From contig JAXLQJ010000030.1 in assembly GCA_046331705.1 (NCBI GenBank), positions 1 to 64,000 of the forward strand: a stretch of 64,000 nucleotides of DNA, given 5' to 3'. The notes beneath the pieces are model-generated. The model was not told the origin of the DNA, ran no database searches, and saw only the letters and a list, made by a program, of their open reading frames with translations. A program made the translations under genes and the position numbers. The DNA comes from JADJOY01 sp046331705 [NCBI: bacterium] (GTDB lineage: Bacteria; JADJOY01). Of this stretch, positions 1-8,725 are shown one piece after another. Numbering within the stretch: the stretch's first letter is position 1; each line of letters opens with the position of its first letter.

Positions 1-1155
1 CGCCATCGACAGCTCGCGCCGACCGCCGAGATCGAGCGAACGCGTTCGATCGCCGAGCCGGTCACCGAGAAAGACGCCGCCGGCGCCGCGGTGACCCGGG
101 TGGTCGAGCGCGACGTCGTCGAGCGGTCCGCGCTGGTGCTGAGCTCGAGCGAGCTACACGTCGCGCTTCACGTCGATCACCGCCGCAAGGGGCTGCTCTG
201 GTACGACACCTACGCGATCGACTTCAGCGGCCACTACACGGTGGCGAACCCCGATGACGAGGAGCGCCCGATCGACGTCACCTTCACGTTTCCCTCCGCC
301 ACGGCGATCTACGACGGATTTACGTTCCGCGTCGACGGACAAGAGCCGCCGCCGGTCAGCGATCTGACCCGCGGCATCACCGTCCGAAGCCGTGTCGCAC
401 CGCACGCGGAGGCGCGCGTGGAGATCGCCTACCGTTCGCGCGGCATCGGCACCTGGACCTACGCCCTGTCGCGCGGCGGCGTCGCCCAAGCCCGGAACTT
501 CGCGCTGGCGCTCGACACCGACTTCGCGGAGATCGACTTCCCGTCGGGCTCGCTGTCACCCACCGCCAAGGCTCGTAACGGCGCGGGCTGGAAGCTGCGT
601 TGGGACTTCACCAGCGTCGTCACCGGCCAGGTCGTCGGCTTGGTGCCGCCCAGCAAGCTCAACCCGGGGCCGCTCGCGGCGCGCATCACGTACTTCGCTC
701 CCGTGTCGCTGCTCTTCTTCCTCACGGTGATGGTGATGCTGGGCATGATCCAAGGGCAGAACCTCCATCCCATGAACTACTTCTTCTTGTGCGCGGCGTT
801 CTTCGCGTTCCACCTGCTGCTCGCCTACCTGGCCGATCTCGTCGAGCTGGACGTGGCGTTCGGGATCTCCGCCGCCACGAGCATCTTCCTGGTGCTGAGC
901 TATCTGCGACTGGTGGCCGGCATGCGTCGGTTCCTGATCCACGCCGGCCTCGCCCAGCTCGTCTACCTGGTGCTCTTCAGCTACGCGTTCTTCTTCGACG
1001 GCCTCACCGGTCTCACCATCACCGTGGGCGCGGTCGTGACGCTCTTCGTGCTGATGCAGCTCACTGCGCGAATCGACTGGGCCGAGATGTTCGCGTCCGC
1101 GAACCCGCCCATGCCACTCGCACGCACATCCAAGCCGGTCGGCTCGGCGTCGTGA
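1..1155 (+). CDS. creD: CreD-like inner membrane protein, C-terminal part
   Basis: The reading frame is open from the first base of the window, so the true start lies upstream; 384 residues are visible. The first 210 or so visible residues form a soluble beta-rich part, and the last third holds about five hydrophobic segments. The segment around LHPMNYFFLCAAFFAFHLLL followed by AYLADLVELD matches what I know of the CreD/Cet inner membrane family, where this region sits between transmembrane helices. CreD is a membrane protein of the CreBC regulon in enterobacteria; its biochemical role is poorly defined. The gene stands alone: the downstream 1 kb holds only doubtful ORFs on the other strand. 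Family assignment is good, function is not known. Confidence 0.75.
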   Translation, partial: RHRQLAPTAEIERTRSIAEPVTEKDAAGAAVTRVVERDVVERSALVLSSSELHVALHVDHRRKGLLWYDTYAIDFSGHYTVANPDDEERPIDVTFTFPSATAIYDGFTFRVDGQEPPPVSDLTRGITVRSRVAPHAEARVEIAYRSRGIGTWTYALSRGGVAQARNFALALDTDFAEIDFPSGSLSPTAKARNGAGWKLRWDFTSVVTGQVVGLVPPSKLNPGPLAARITYFAPVSLLFFLTVMVMLGMIQGQNLHPMNYFFLCAAFFAFHLLLAYLADLVELDVAFGISAATSIFLVLSYLRLVAGMRRFLIHAGLAQLVYLVLFSYAFFFDGLTGLTITVGAVVTLFVLMQLTARIDWAEMFASANPPMPLARTSKPVGSAS

Positions 1156-1311
1156 CGCAGGAACAACCGCTCGGTCAGGCCGCTGAAGTTGGCCGTGCCC
1201 CCCCGGGCGGGCTCTCTCGCCCGCCCCTACGAGCTCGCCGTCAGGTCGATTCAAGTCGTGACTGGTCCGCTGGTGCAACGCGATTGCGGCCCCCCCCACG
1301 CGCAGCTCTCT

Positions 1312-1548
1312 TCACGTACGCAGGGTTGCGAGCGCAGCCTCGAGCGCTCTCGCGTGCCCTGCGGCGACGTGGATCAGAAACTGCGCACAACGACCCAGCA
1401 CACCGCCGTACTGCGCGAAGTATCGAACGCCACGCCGTCCCAGCTCCTGATCGAGAACGTAAATCGCGTGCCCCGCAGTGCGCCCGAATGCGCCCTCGTA
1501 GTAGCGGTGGACGATCGGCTGATCCAGCTCGTCGACGTTGTCGGCCAT
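1312..1548 (-). CDS. Doubtful small ORF, 78 aa
   Basis: A 78-residue frame starting at ATG with MADNVDELDQPIVHRYYEGA. Its amino-acid mix (balanced charges, few Arg/Pro runs) looks more protein-like than the shadow frames around it, and the frame stays open further upstream but loses that character. I do not recognise a family. No convincing ribosome binding site was seen. It lies in a weakly coding 1-kb stretch between the creD-like gene and a secreted-protein gene, so it may be a remnant of a decayed gene. Confidence 0.3.
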   Translation of the reverse strand: MADNVDELDQPIVHRYYEGAFGRTAGHAIYVLDQELGRRGVRYFAQYGGVLGRCAQFLIHVAAGHARALEAALATLRT

Positions 1549-1666
1549 GTGCTGGGTTCGATTGCGCCACGCGCCGACGGCGCGGCGCTTGCGTGCACCG
1601 CCATCGCGCCACGGCCGGCGGCGGCCACCCTTCCCGCATGCGCCCGAATGCGCCGCCATCCAACGA

Positions 1667-2149
1667 CTACCCACCCGTACGACGGCGACGCGACCCACCA
1701 TGGAGGTCATCGGCATCCCCGTCGAACCGGCTGTTCCAGCGCTCGAAGGCGGCGCGGCCGAGCGCGCCAGGCAAGATCAACCGCTGACTGACTCCGGCGA
1801 CGCGGAGCTCGGTTCGTGATGAGACGATGCCCTGGATTCTCTCGCAGGTCGAGATATCCAGCCACGGTATCGAGAGCGCTGGATGGAATAGCGAGAACGG
1901 TGGGAGCAGCGCGATATGAAGGCTGGCATCACCCACGGTCGCGAACGCGAGCCCACGGCCGAGCCACGGAGCCATGCCGTACGTGACGGGCCATCGCCCC
2001 CAACCCGCTGCAACGCAGCACAGGACAAAACGCTCACCGGTGATCACGCGATCGGCAGTGAATCGCGCTGCAAGCGCACGCCAGCCGCTGCTGAGCGCGA
2101 CCAACCACCAGAGCCCGGTGCAAGCCGCTAGAATCGACGCAGTCGCCAT
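1667..2149 (-). CDS. Small hypothetical membrane-like protein, 160 aa
   Basis: The ATG is preceded by AGGTGG at a normal distance; a GTG nine bases upstream is an alternative start. The first 100 residues are hydrophobic, with segments such as ILAACTGLWWLVALSS and FVLCCVAAGWGRWPV, consistent with two or three membrane spans. The last 40 residues are Arg/Gly-rich and look like read-through into non-coding sequence. No family is recognised. It is co-directional with the secreted protein gene that ends 64 bases away. It could be real, or the remnant of a larger membrane protein with a lost stop codon. Confidence 0.35.
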   Translation of the reverse strand: MATASILAACTGLWWLVALSSGWRALAARFTADRVITGERFVLCCVAAGWGRWPVTYGMAPWLGRGLAFATVGDASLHIALLPPFSLFHPALSIPWLDISTCERIQGIVSSRTELRVAGVSQRLILPGALGRAAFERWNSRFDGDADDLHGGSRRRRTGG

Positions 2150-2212
2150 GCACGCCACCTACGCGACGGAGACGAATCGGTCAGCGCGGGCGCGCCGCGC
2201 GGGCGCGCGGCG

Positions 2213-2935
2213 TCACTCGATGGGTTGGCAGTCGTAGCCGACGATGCGCACGGTGCCTTCGGACGCGGAGCCGGGGGCTTCGAGATCGAAGGTGGCACGC
2301 ACGCCCGGCGCGAGCGACGCGGGAGTGGCGGTGACGTGCGGCGTGCCCTTGGGCACGGAGGTCGCGTCCGGCTTCACGATCGCCACGACGACGTCGCGCG
2401 CGAGCCCGGGGCCGGTGTTCTCGACCTCGCCTCGGGTGCGGGTGCCGCTCTGCGTCGGCGTCCCCACGAACTTGAGCTCGCAGTAGCCATTGCCCGTGAC
2501 ACCGAACTCGGGACGAGGGGCGTCGCAGCCCTCCATCTCGCGGGTCAGCATCTCCTTGCCGCCACCGTGCGATCCGACTCCGGTCCACGTGGCCGACACC
2601 GCGAAGCTCGCCTCGCCGCCCGGGTCGATGTCCGCGGGCTCCGTCGTCACGACCTGATCGTCGACCACGAAATCGTCGCCGGCGCCGCGGATCTGGAAGC
2701 GCACCTTCGCGCCCTTCGCGACGGCATCGCCGCTGTTGCGAATGCGGCCCTTGAACGTGACCTTCTTCGCCTGGTTGTCCTGCGAGCGCTGCGGCTGGCC
2801 GACATCCTCGAGCTTGCACTTGGTGGACGGCGGGGCGTCGGCCGCCGGCGCGTCCGCCGCAGTGCACGGCGTGACCCCGAGCGGGACGAGCATGACGGCG
2901 GCGAGACCGAGGTTCCTGAGCGCCTGTGTTCGCAT
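2213..2935 (-). CDS. Secreted hypothetical protein with two FxLYD/CARDB-like repeats
   Basis: 240 residues from the ATG chosen because a clear signal peptide follows it (Arg, then a hydrophobic core LGLAAVMLVPLGV and an Ala-rich cleavage region). The mature part has two beta-sandwich-like units, one with GRIRNSGDAVAKGAKVRF and one with GEVENTGPGLARDVVVAI. The pattern is typical of FxLYD/CARDB-type domains, which occur in exported proteins and often mediate contacts. Four cysteines (near KCKLED, EGCDAP, GYCELK and YDCQPIE) could form disulfides. It is the last gene of a minus-strand operon, 13 bases after the carboxymuconolactone-decarboxylase-like gene. Function unknown; export is well supported, the domain name is tentative. 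Confidence 0.75.
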   Translation of the reverse strand: MRTQALRNLGLAAVMLVPLGVTPCTAADAPAADAPPSTKCKLEDVGQPQRSQDNQAKKVTFKGRIRNSGDAVAKGAKVRFQIRGAGDDFVVDDQVVTTEPADIDPGGEASFAVSATWTGVGSHGGGKEMLTREMEGCDAPRPEFGVTGNGYCELKFVGTPTQSGTRTRGEVENTGPGLARDVVVAIVKPDATSVPKGTPHVTATPASLAPGVRATFDLEAPGSASEGTVRIVGYDCQPIE

Positions 2936-2948
2936 GGGACTCCTCTCG

Positions 2949-3338
2949 TCACTCGGGCTTCGGTGGCACGGAGCCGAGGATCGGTTCCGCGGCATTGAGT
3001 GCCTGCACCGCCACGGGAATGCCGGCATAGCACGCCGTCTGCATCAGCACCTCCACGAGCTCCTCGCGGCTCAGGCCCACGCGCAACGCGCCGGCGAGGT
3101 GCGCGCGCAGCTCGTCGGTCTTCCCGAGCGCGGCGAGCTGCGCGACGGTGACCAGGCTGCGGCTGCGCAGATCCAATCCGGGACGCGCCCAGATCTCGCC
3201 GAAGCAGCTCTTCGTGACCCAGTCGAAGAGCTCGGGTGCGACCTTCATGCCTGGCGGCCCGGCGCCGAGCGCCCGCTCCCCCCAGAGCGCCGACTTGATG
3301 GCGTCGCCGCGCGCACGCCGCTCGTCCGAATCGCTCAT
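2949..3338 (-). CDS. Carboxymuconolactone decarboxylase family protein
   Basis: 129 residues, the usual size for this all-helical family. The core DLRSRSLVTVAQLAALGKT and the C-terminal part ELVEVLMQTACYAGIPVAVQ match the CMD/PcaC fold. Family members include 4-carboxymuconolactone decarboxylase of the beta-ketoadipate route and AhpD-like peroxidase partners. The AhpD-type CxxC is absent here, so a decarboxylase or lyase-like role is more likely. ATG is preceded by a strong GAGGAGG. It lies 31 bases after the acyl-CoA ligase gene in the same operon, so it probably acts on a CoA-linked or ring-cleavage intermediate, but the substrate cannot be deduced. Confidence 0.85.
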   Translation of the reverse strand: MSDSDERRARGDAIKSALWGERALGAGPPGMKVAPELFDWVTKSCFGEIWARPGLDLRSRSLVTVAQLAALGKTDELRAHLAGALRVGLSREELVEVLMQTACYAGIPVAVQALNAAEPILGSVPPKPE

Positions 3339-3369
3339 GGAGCCCTCCTCCGCACACGTCCGCGCCGGC

Positions 3370-4971
<1,602 letters not shown>

Positions 4972-5011
4972 GATCTCGTCCGTGCCGGGAGATGGTTCAG
5001 CCCGCGCGATC

Positions 5012-5191
5012 CTACCTACCCCACCCGCCGCGCACCAGCCGCGCCGCCCACCGATCGCCGCGGCGCTCCGTCGCGAGCACGCCCAAGACGGCGCTCGCGA
5101 CGGACCCTGCGATCCTGTACGCGACGCCAAGTCGATCCATCGCCTCCACGACGGGATCCAACGCCTCGTCGAGATCGTTCGACTTCGTCAT
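5012..5191 (-). pseudogene. Truncated nucleotidyltransferase-like gene (5' part only)
   Basis: The first 35 or so residues (MTKSNDLDEALDPVVEAMDR and then LGVAYRIAGSVASAVLGV) match the N-terminus of MNT/AbiEii-like nucleotidyltransferases, in which GGSVASxxxG is followed by the metal-binding DxD region. Here the expected ATxDVD segment is missing; the frame turns to ERRGDRWAARL and stops after 59 codons. The ATG overlaps the stop of the upstream partner gene (ATGA), the usual arrangement of this pair. It is therefore a broken second gene, not a functional enzyme. Confidence 0.6.
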
Positions 5192-5496
5192 CCGGCTTCG
5201 GCGAGGCGGCGGCGCACGCCCTCGGCCAACGCCTCGCCGTGGTGCAACGCAACCCACCGGATCATCCCGTCGGACTCCGACGCCCCGGGCATCTGCTCAC
5301 GCAACGCACGGCGCGACTGCCCCACGACACTGGCCGTGAGCGATCTCACCAGCTCGAACCGCAGCAGCTCGATCTGGATGCGCTCGGCGTCGGGCGACGT
5401 ATCCGCGGAACGAGACGTACTCACGGCGGCACCATGCTTTCGTCGGATCCGCTGCTCCGCCGCCGGAGTCCTTCGCTCGTTGGCACGGCTGCCCAT
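5188..5496 (-). CDS. Partner protein of nucleotidyltransferase pair (remnant module)
   Basis: The C-terminal two thirds (ELLRFELVRSLTASVVGQSR then RALREQMPGASESDGMIRWV and ALHHGEALAEGVRRRL) match a widespread small uncharacterised family found directly upstream of MNT-like nucleotidyltransferases. In that family the consensus is close to SRRAIRRxxPxxxExxxxxxFVxLHYGExLAxxLR. The longest frame (102 aa) is given; a GTG at 5424 is an alternative start, since the first 24 residues are not conserved-looking. Its stop overlaps the start of the truncated nucleotidyltransferase. With the enzyme broken, the pair is probably inactive. Confidence 0.6.
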   Translation of the reverse strand: MGSRANERRTPAAEQRIRRKHGAAVSTSRSADTSPDAERIQIELLRFELVRSLTASVVGQSRRALREQMPGASESDGMIRWVALHHGEALAEGVRRRLAEAG

Positions 5497-5529
5497 CCCG
5501 TCGGCTCGGCGCGCAACGATTCCCGAGAC

Positions 5530-6462
5530 TCACGTCGCTTCGAACAGGAACCGGCCGAGCTCGGCCAAGAGCAGCGCGGGGTTGTCGATCATGGGCACGT
5601 GGCCGGAGTCGGGGATCTCGACCGCTCGACCGCGCGCGAGCACCGCGCCAACCATGCGCTCGACGGTCGCGGCGGAAAGCAGCGGCGAACGCGCGCCACG
5701 CACCACCAGCGTGGGACAGCGGATCGCGCCGAGGTCGCGCCACAGCGCCGCTTCCCCCTGCGCTGCCCAGGCGCCTCGGTCGAAGGACGGCCGCTCCTCG
5801 CGTTGCGCCGACTCGGCGCCGGTCCGCGGACGCCAGAAGCGCTCGTCGAGCGTGAGCTCGAAGCGTCCGTCTTCGCGCGGGCGAAGCCAGCATGCGGCGA
5901 GCCGCTCGAGAAGATCGGCGCGCGCGCCGGGATGAAACCGCTTCAAAACCGCGACGTACTCGCTCACCGAGCCGAACGAGCCGTCCCCGCGACTCATGCT
6001 CTCGGCGCCGCGGGCACGACCTTCGCCGCCCGCGTCACGGCCAGCGCGACCGCCGGTCGGGTGCAGCTCGGCTCCAGCGTCGACGAGCACCAGCCGCGCC
6101 ACCTGCTCGGGAAAGCGCGCCGCGTAACCGATGCAGGCGTGCCCTGCCGTCGAGTGCCCGACGAGCGCCACCGTCGCGGCACCCAGCTCCGCGACGATCT
6201 TCGCCAGGTCCTTGCCGATCGACGCGTGGTGATAACGAAACCCGGGATCGCGCGCCGAAGCGCCGTGGCCGCGCAGGTCGAACGCGAGCGCCCGGAACGA
6301 GCCCACGAACGCGGGCGCGATCTCGTCCCAGACGTGGTGATCGTGACCGAAGCCGTGCAGAAAGATCAGCGGCGTGCCCGCGCCGCCATAGTCCCAGCCA
6401 GCGAGCGCCAGCTCGTCGGCACCCGTGACGCGAAGCGCGCGCGTCGCCTCGTCGCTGCTCAT
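5530..6462 (-). CDS. Alpha/beta hydrolase
   Basis: 310 residues from an ATG preceded by GAGGGG. The fold is clear: oxyanion segment FLHGFGHD, the strand-turn FDLRGHGAS, nucleophile elbow VGHSTAGHA with Ser104, and C-terminal His288 in PDSGHVPM. Such enzymes hydrolyse esters, lactones, enol-lactones or C-C bonds. It is transcribed divergently from hyuA, and its start is about 47 bases from the palindromic operator at 6509-6527, so it may share that control. It does not belong to the ligase operon further down, from which it is separated by the broken nucleotidyltransferase pair. Confidence 0.9.
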   Translation of the reverse strand: MSSDEATRALRVTGADELALAGWDYGGAGTPLIFLHGFGHDHHVWDEIAPAFVGSFRALAFDLRGHGASARDPGFRYHHASIGKDLAKIVAELGAATVALVGHSTAGHACIGYAARFPEQVARLVLVDAGAELHPTGGRAGRDAGGEGRARGAESMSRGDGSFGSVSEYVAVLKRFHPGARADLLERLAACWLRPREDGRFELTLDERFWRPRTGAESAQREERPSFDRGAWAAQGEAALWRDLGAIRCPTLVVRGARSPLLSAATVERMVGAVLARGRAVEIPDSGHVPMIDNPALLLAELGRFLFEAT

Positions 6463-6508
6463 GCGCGGTGATCCCCTCGGCTCGCCACGGCGCGGGAAGC
6501 TCGATCGT

Positions 6509-6527
6509 ATTTGACGAAGTGTCAAAT
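6509..6527. promoter_or_regulatory. Palindromic operator ATTTGACgaagtGTCAAAT
   Basis: A perfect 7-bp inverted repeat with a 5-base spacer in the gap between the divergent hydrolase and hyuA genes. Size and symmetry suit a TetR-type repressor. A closely related palindrome lies at 42577-42599. It ends 51 bases before the hyuA start codon chosen here. Confidence 0.65.
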
Positions 6528-6568
6528 TTCGGGTTGAAGTCTGCGTGCGCGGCACTCGCGACACGACC

Positions 6569-6573
6569 GGAGG
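6569..6573 (+). promoter_or_regulatory. Shine-Dalgarno GGAGG that decides the hyuA start
   Basis: GGAGG stands 5 bases before GTG at 6579. The longer open frame from 6468 would place the operator inside the coding sequence, so the GTG start is preferred. Confidence 0.6.
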
Positions 6574-6578
6574 TGGGA

Positions 6579-8723
6579 GTGGGCTATCGCATCGGCATCG
6601 ACGTCGGCGGCACGTTCACGGATTTCGCGCTGGTCCGCCCGGATGGCTCGATCGACGTCACCAAGAGCCTGACCACACCACAGAACCAGGCACTCGGCGT
6701 CATCCAGGGCTTGCACGACCTCGCTTCGCGCGAAGGACGCTCGCTCACGCAGCTCCTCGGCGCGACCGACGTGGTGGTCCACGCCACCACCACCGCCGAC
6801 AACACGCTCATCGAGCACAGCGGCGCCTCGACGGGGCTCATCACCACCGAAGGCCATCGCGACGAGATCGAGTTCCGGCGCGGCTGGCGCGAGAACATCT
6901 GGGACCCGACCTACCCCGCGCCGCCGGTGATCGCGAAGCGCCGCTTCCGCTCCGGCGTACCGGGGCGGCTCGATCACCACGGCCACGAGCTCGTTCCCCT
7001 CGACGAAGACGCCGTGCGCCGCGCGGCGCAGCGCTTCCACGCCCACGGCATCCAATCGGTGGCGGTGGCGCTGCTCTTCAGCTTCGTCGATCCGCGCCAC
7101 GAGAAGCGCGTCGGCGAGATCCTGCGCGAAGAGGCCCCGCACGCGCGCGTCTACCTCTCGCACGAGGTCATGCCGGCGGCGCCTGAGTTCGAGCGCACCT
7201 CCACCACGCTCGTCACCGCGTTCGTCGGGCCGCGGGTCGTGAGCTACCTCGAGCGGCTGCAGCACGAGCTGACCGAGGGCGGCTACCGCAACGCGTTGCT
7301 CATCATGCAATCGAACGGTGGCATCACCACCGTCGAGGCCGTGAAGCAACGCCCGATCGTGACGCTGGCGTCGGGACCGGCCGGCGGTGTGACCGCGACG
7401 GTGGAGGTCGCCAAGCGCGCCGGCATCCGCGACTTCATCGGCGTCGACATGGGCGGCACCTCCTACGACGTCTGCCTGGTGCGAAACGGCGAGCCAGAGA
7501 TCAAGAGCTTCTGGAACTGGCTCTACCGGCACTGCATCGCGCTGCCGGTGGTGGACGTGCTCTCGATCGGCGCGGGCGGCGGCTCGATCGCGACGGTGAA
7601 CGCCGGCGGGCTCACCGTCGGCCCCGAGTCGGCAGGCTCGGACCCCGGCCCGATCTGCTACGGACGCGGCGGCACCCGCGTGACGGTGACGGACGCGAAC
7701 CTGGTGCTCGGCTACCTCAACCCGAAGGCGCTCTGCGGCGGCGCTCTCGAGATCCACTGGGACGGCGTCGAGGACGCGTTGCGCGAGCAGGTCGCGGCGC
7801 CGCTCGGCTTGAGCGTGATCGAGGCCGCGGCGGGGATCCACCGCCTCACCAACGCCAACATGAACAACGCCATCCGTCGCGTGTCCTCGGAGAAAGGCCA
7901 CGATCCGCGGAAGTTCGATCTGGTGGCGTTCGGCGGCGGCGGTCCCACCCACGCCACCGCGCAAGCGCTGGAGATGGGGATCGACCGCATCGTGGTGCCC
8001 CGGCTTTCGCCGGTGCTCTCCGCCTACGGCACGCTCACCGCCGACTTCGTGGTGAATCAGGTACACGCGCACATCGCCGAGGTCACGCTCCTGGACATCG
8101 ACCAGGTGAACGTGGAGCTGGCCGAGCTGCGGCGCCGCGCCGAGGCGGAGCTCAAGCAGGTGGGTGTGACCGGTCGCGACGTGGAGCACCACGTGGCGTT
8201 CGGCTGCCGCTATCCCGGCCAGACGTTCACCCTGAGCGTTCCCGCCGAAGTCTCCGAAGGCACCATCACTCGCGAGACGGTCGCCGGCATCGCGCAGCGC
8301 TTCCACGAGCTGCACGAGCAGCTGCACACCTTCGCGACCCCCAGCGAGCCGGTGGTGGTCGCGGAGCTCACGGTGCGCACCGTGGGAGTGGCGCCCAAGC
8401 CCGAGCTGCCCCGGATCGCCAAGGCCCGGGGAACGGCGAAATCGGCGCTGCTCAGCAAGCGTCGCGCGTATTTCGGCGGCGCGATGGTGCCGACCCCGGT
8501 CTACGACGGCGCCCGCCTCGGTGCCGGCCACGTCGTCGTGGGACCGGCGATCATCGAAGAGACGTTCTCGACCATCGTGGTCCATCCCGAGCAGCAATCC
8601 ACCGTGGACCGCTACGGCAACCACGTCGTCACCCGCCGACGCGCGAGCCGCGCCCGCAAACCGACCCGCAAGCCCGCCGCGAAGTCGAGCGCCGCTCGAC
8701 GTTCCGCACGGCGAGCGAGGTGA
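6579..8723 (+). CDS. hyuA: Hydantoinase/oxoprolinase subunit A (HyuA family)
   Basis: 714 residues. The N-terminus carries the ASKHA phosphate motif GYRIGIDVGGTFTDFALV and the middle the second one, FIGVDMGGTSYDVCLV; the order (N-terminal, catalytic, C-terminal beta domain) is that of HyuA/N-methylhydantoinase and of the beta subunit of acetone carboxylase. Family members use ATP to open or carboxylate small amides and ketones together with a HyuB subunit. HyuB follows after only 2 bases. The last 30 residues are an odd Arg/Lys/Ala-rich tail (RKPTRKPAAKSS and following). Expression is probably controlled by the palindrome upstream. The substrate is not evident. Confidence 0.93.
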   Translation: MGYRIGIDVGGTFTDFALVRPDGSIDVTKSLTTPQNQALGVIQGLHDLASREGRSLTQLLGATDVVVHATTTADNTLIEHSGASTGLITTEGHRDEIEFRRGWRENIWDPTYPAPPVIAKRRFRSGVPGRLDHHGHELVPLDEDAVRRAAQRFHAHGIQSVAVALLFSFVDPRHEKRVGEILREEAPHARVYLSHEVMPAAPEFERTSTTLVTAFVGPRVVSYLERLQHELTEGGYRNALLIMQSNGGITTVEAVKQRPIVTLASGPAGGVTATVEVAKRAGIRDFIGVDMGGTSYDVCLVRNGEPEIKSFWNWLYRHCIALPVVDVLSIGAGGGSIATVNAGGLTVGPESAGSDPGPICYGRGGTRVTVTDANLVLGYLNPKALCGGALEIHWDGVEDALREQVAAPLGLSVIEAAAGIHRLTNANMNNAIRRVSSEKGHDPRKFDLVAFGGGGPTHATAQALEMGIDRIVVPRLSPVLSAYGTLTADFVVNQVHAHIAEVTLLDIDQVNVELAELRRRAEAELKQVGVTGRDVEHHVAFGCRYPGQTFTLSVPAEVSEGTITRETVAGIAQRFHELHEQLHTFATPSEPVVVAELTVRTVGVAPKPELPRIAKARGTAKSALLSKRRAYFGGAMVPTPVYDGARLGAGHVVVGPAIIEETFSTIVVHPEQQSTVDRYGNHVVTRRRASRARKPTRKPAAKSSAARRSARRAR

Positions 8724-8725
8724 GC

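Noticed and set aside
600-1787. 395-codon plus-strand frame overlapping the creD-like gene
   Set aside because: Out of frame with the CreD-like protein and Arg/Ala/Pro-rich, the usual shadow of GC-rich coding sequence.
6522-8624. 700-codon minus-strand frame
   Set aside because: Antisense to hyuA; no recognisable domain.
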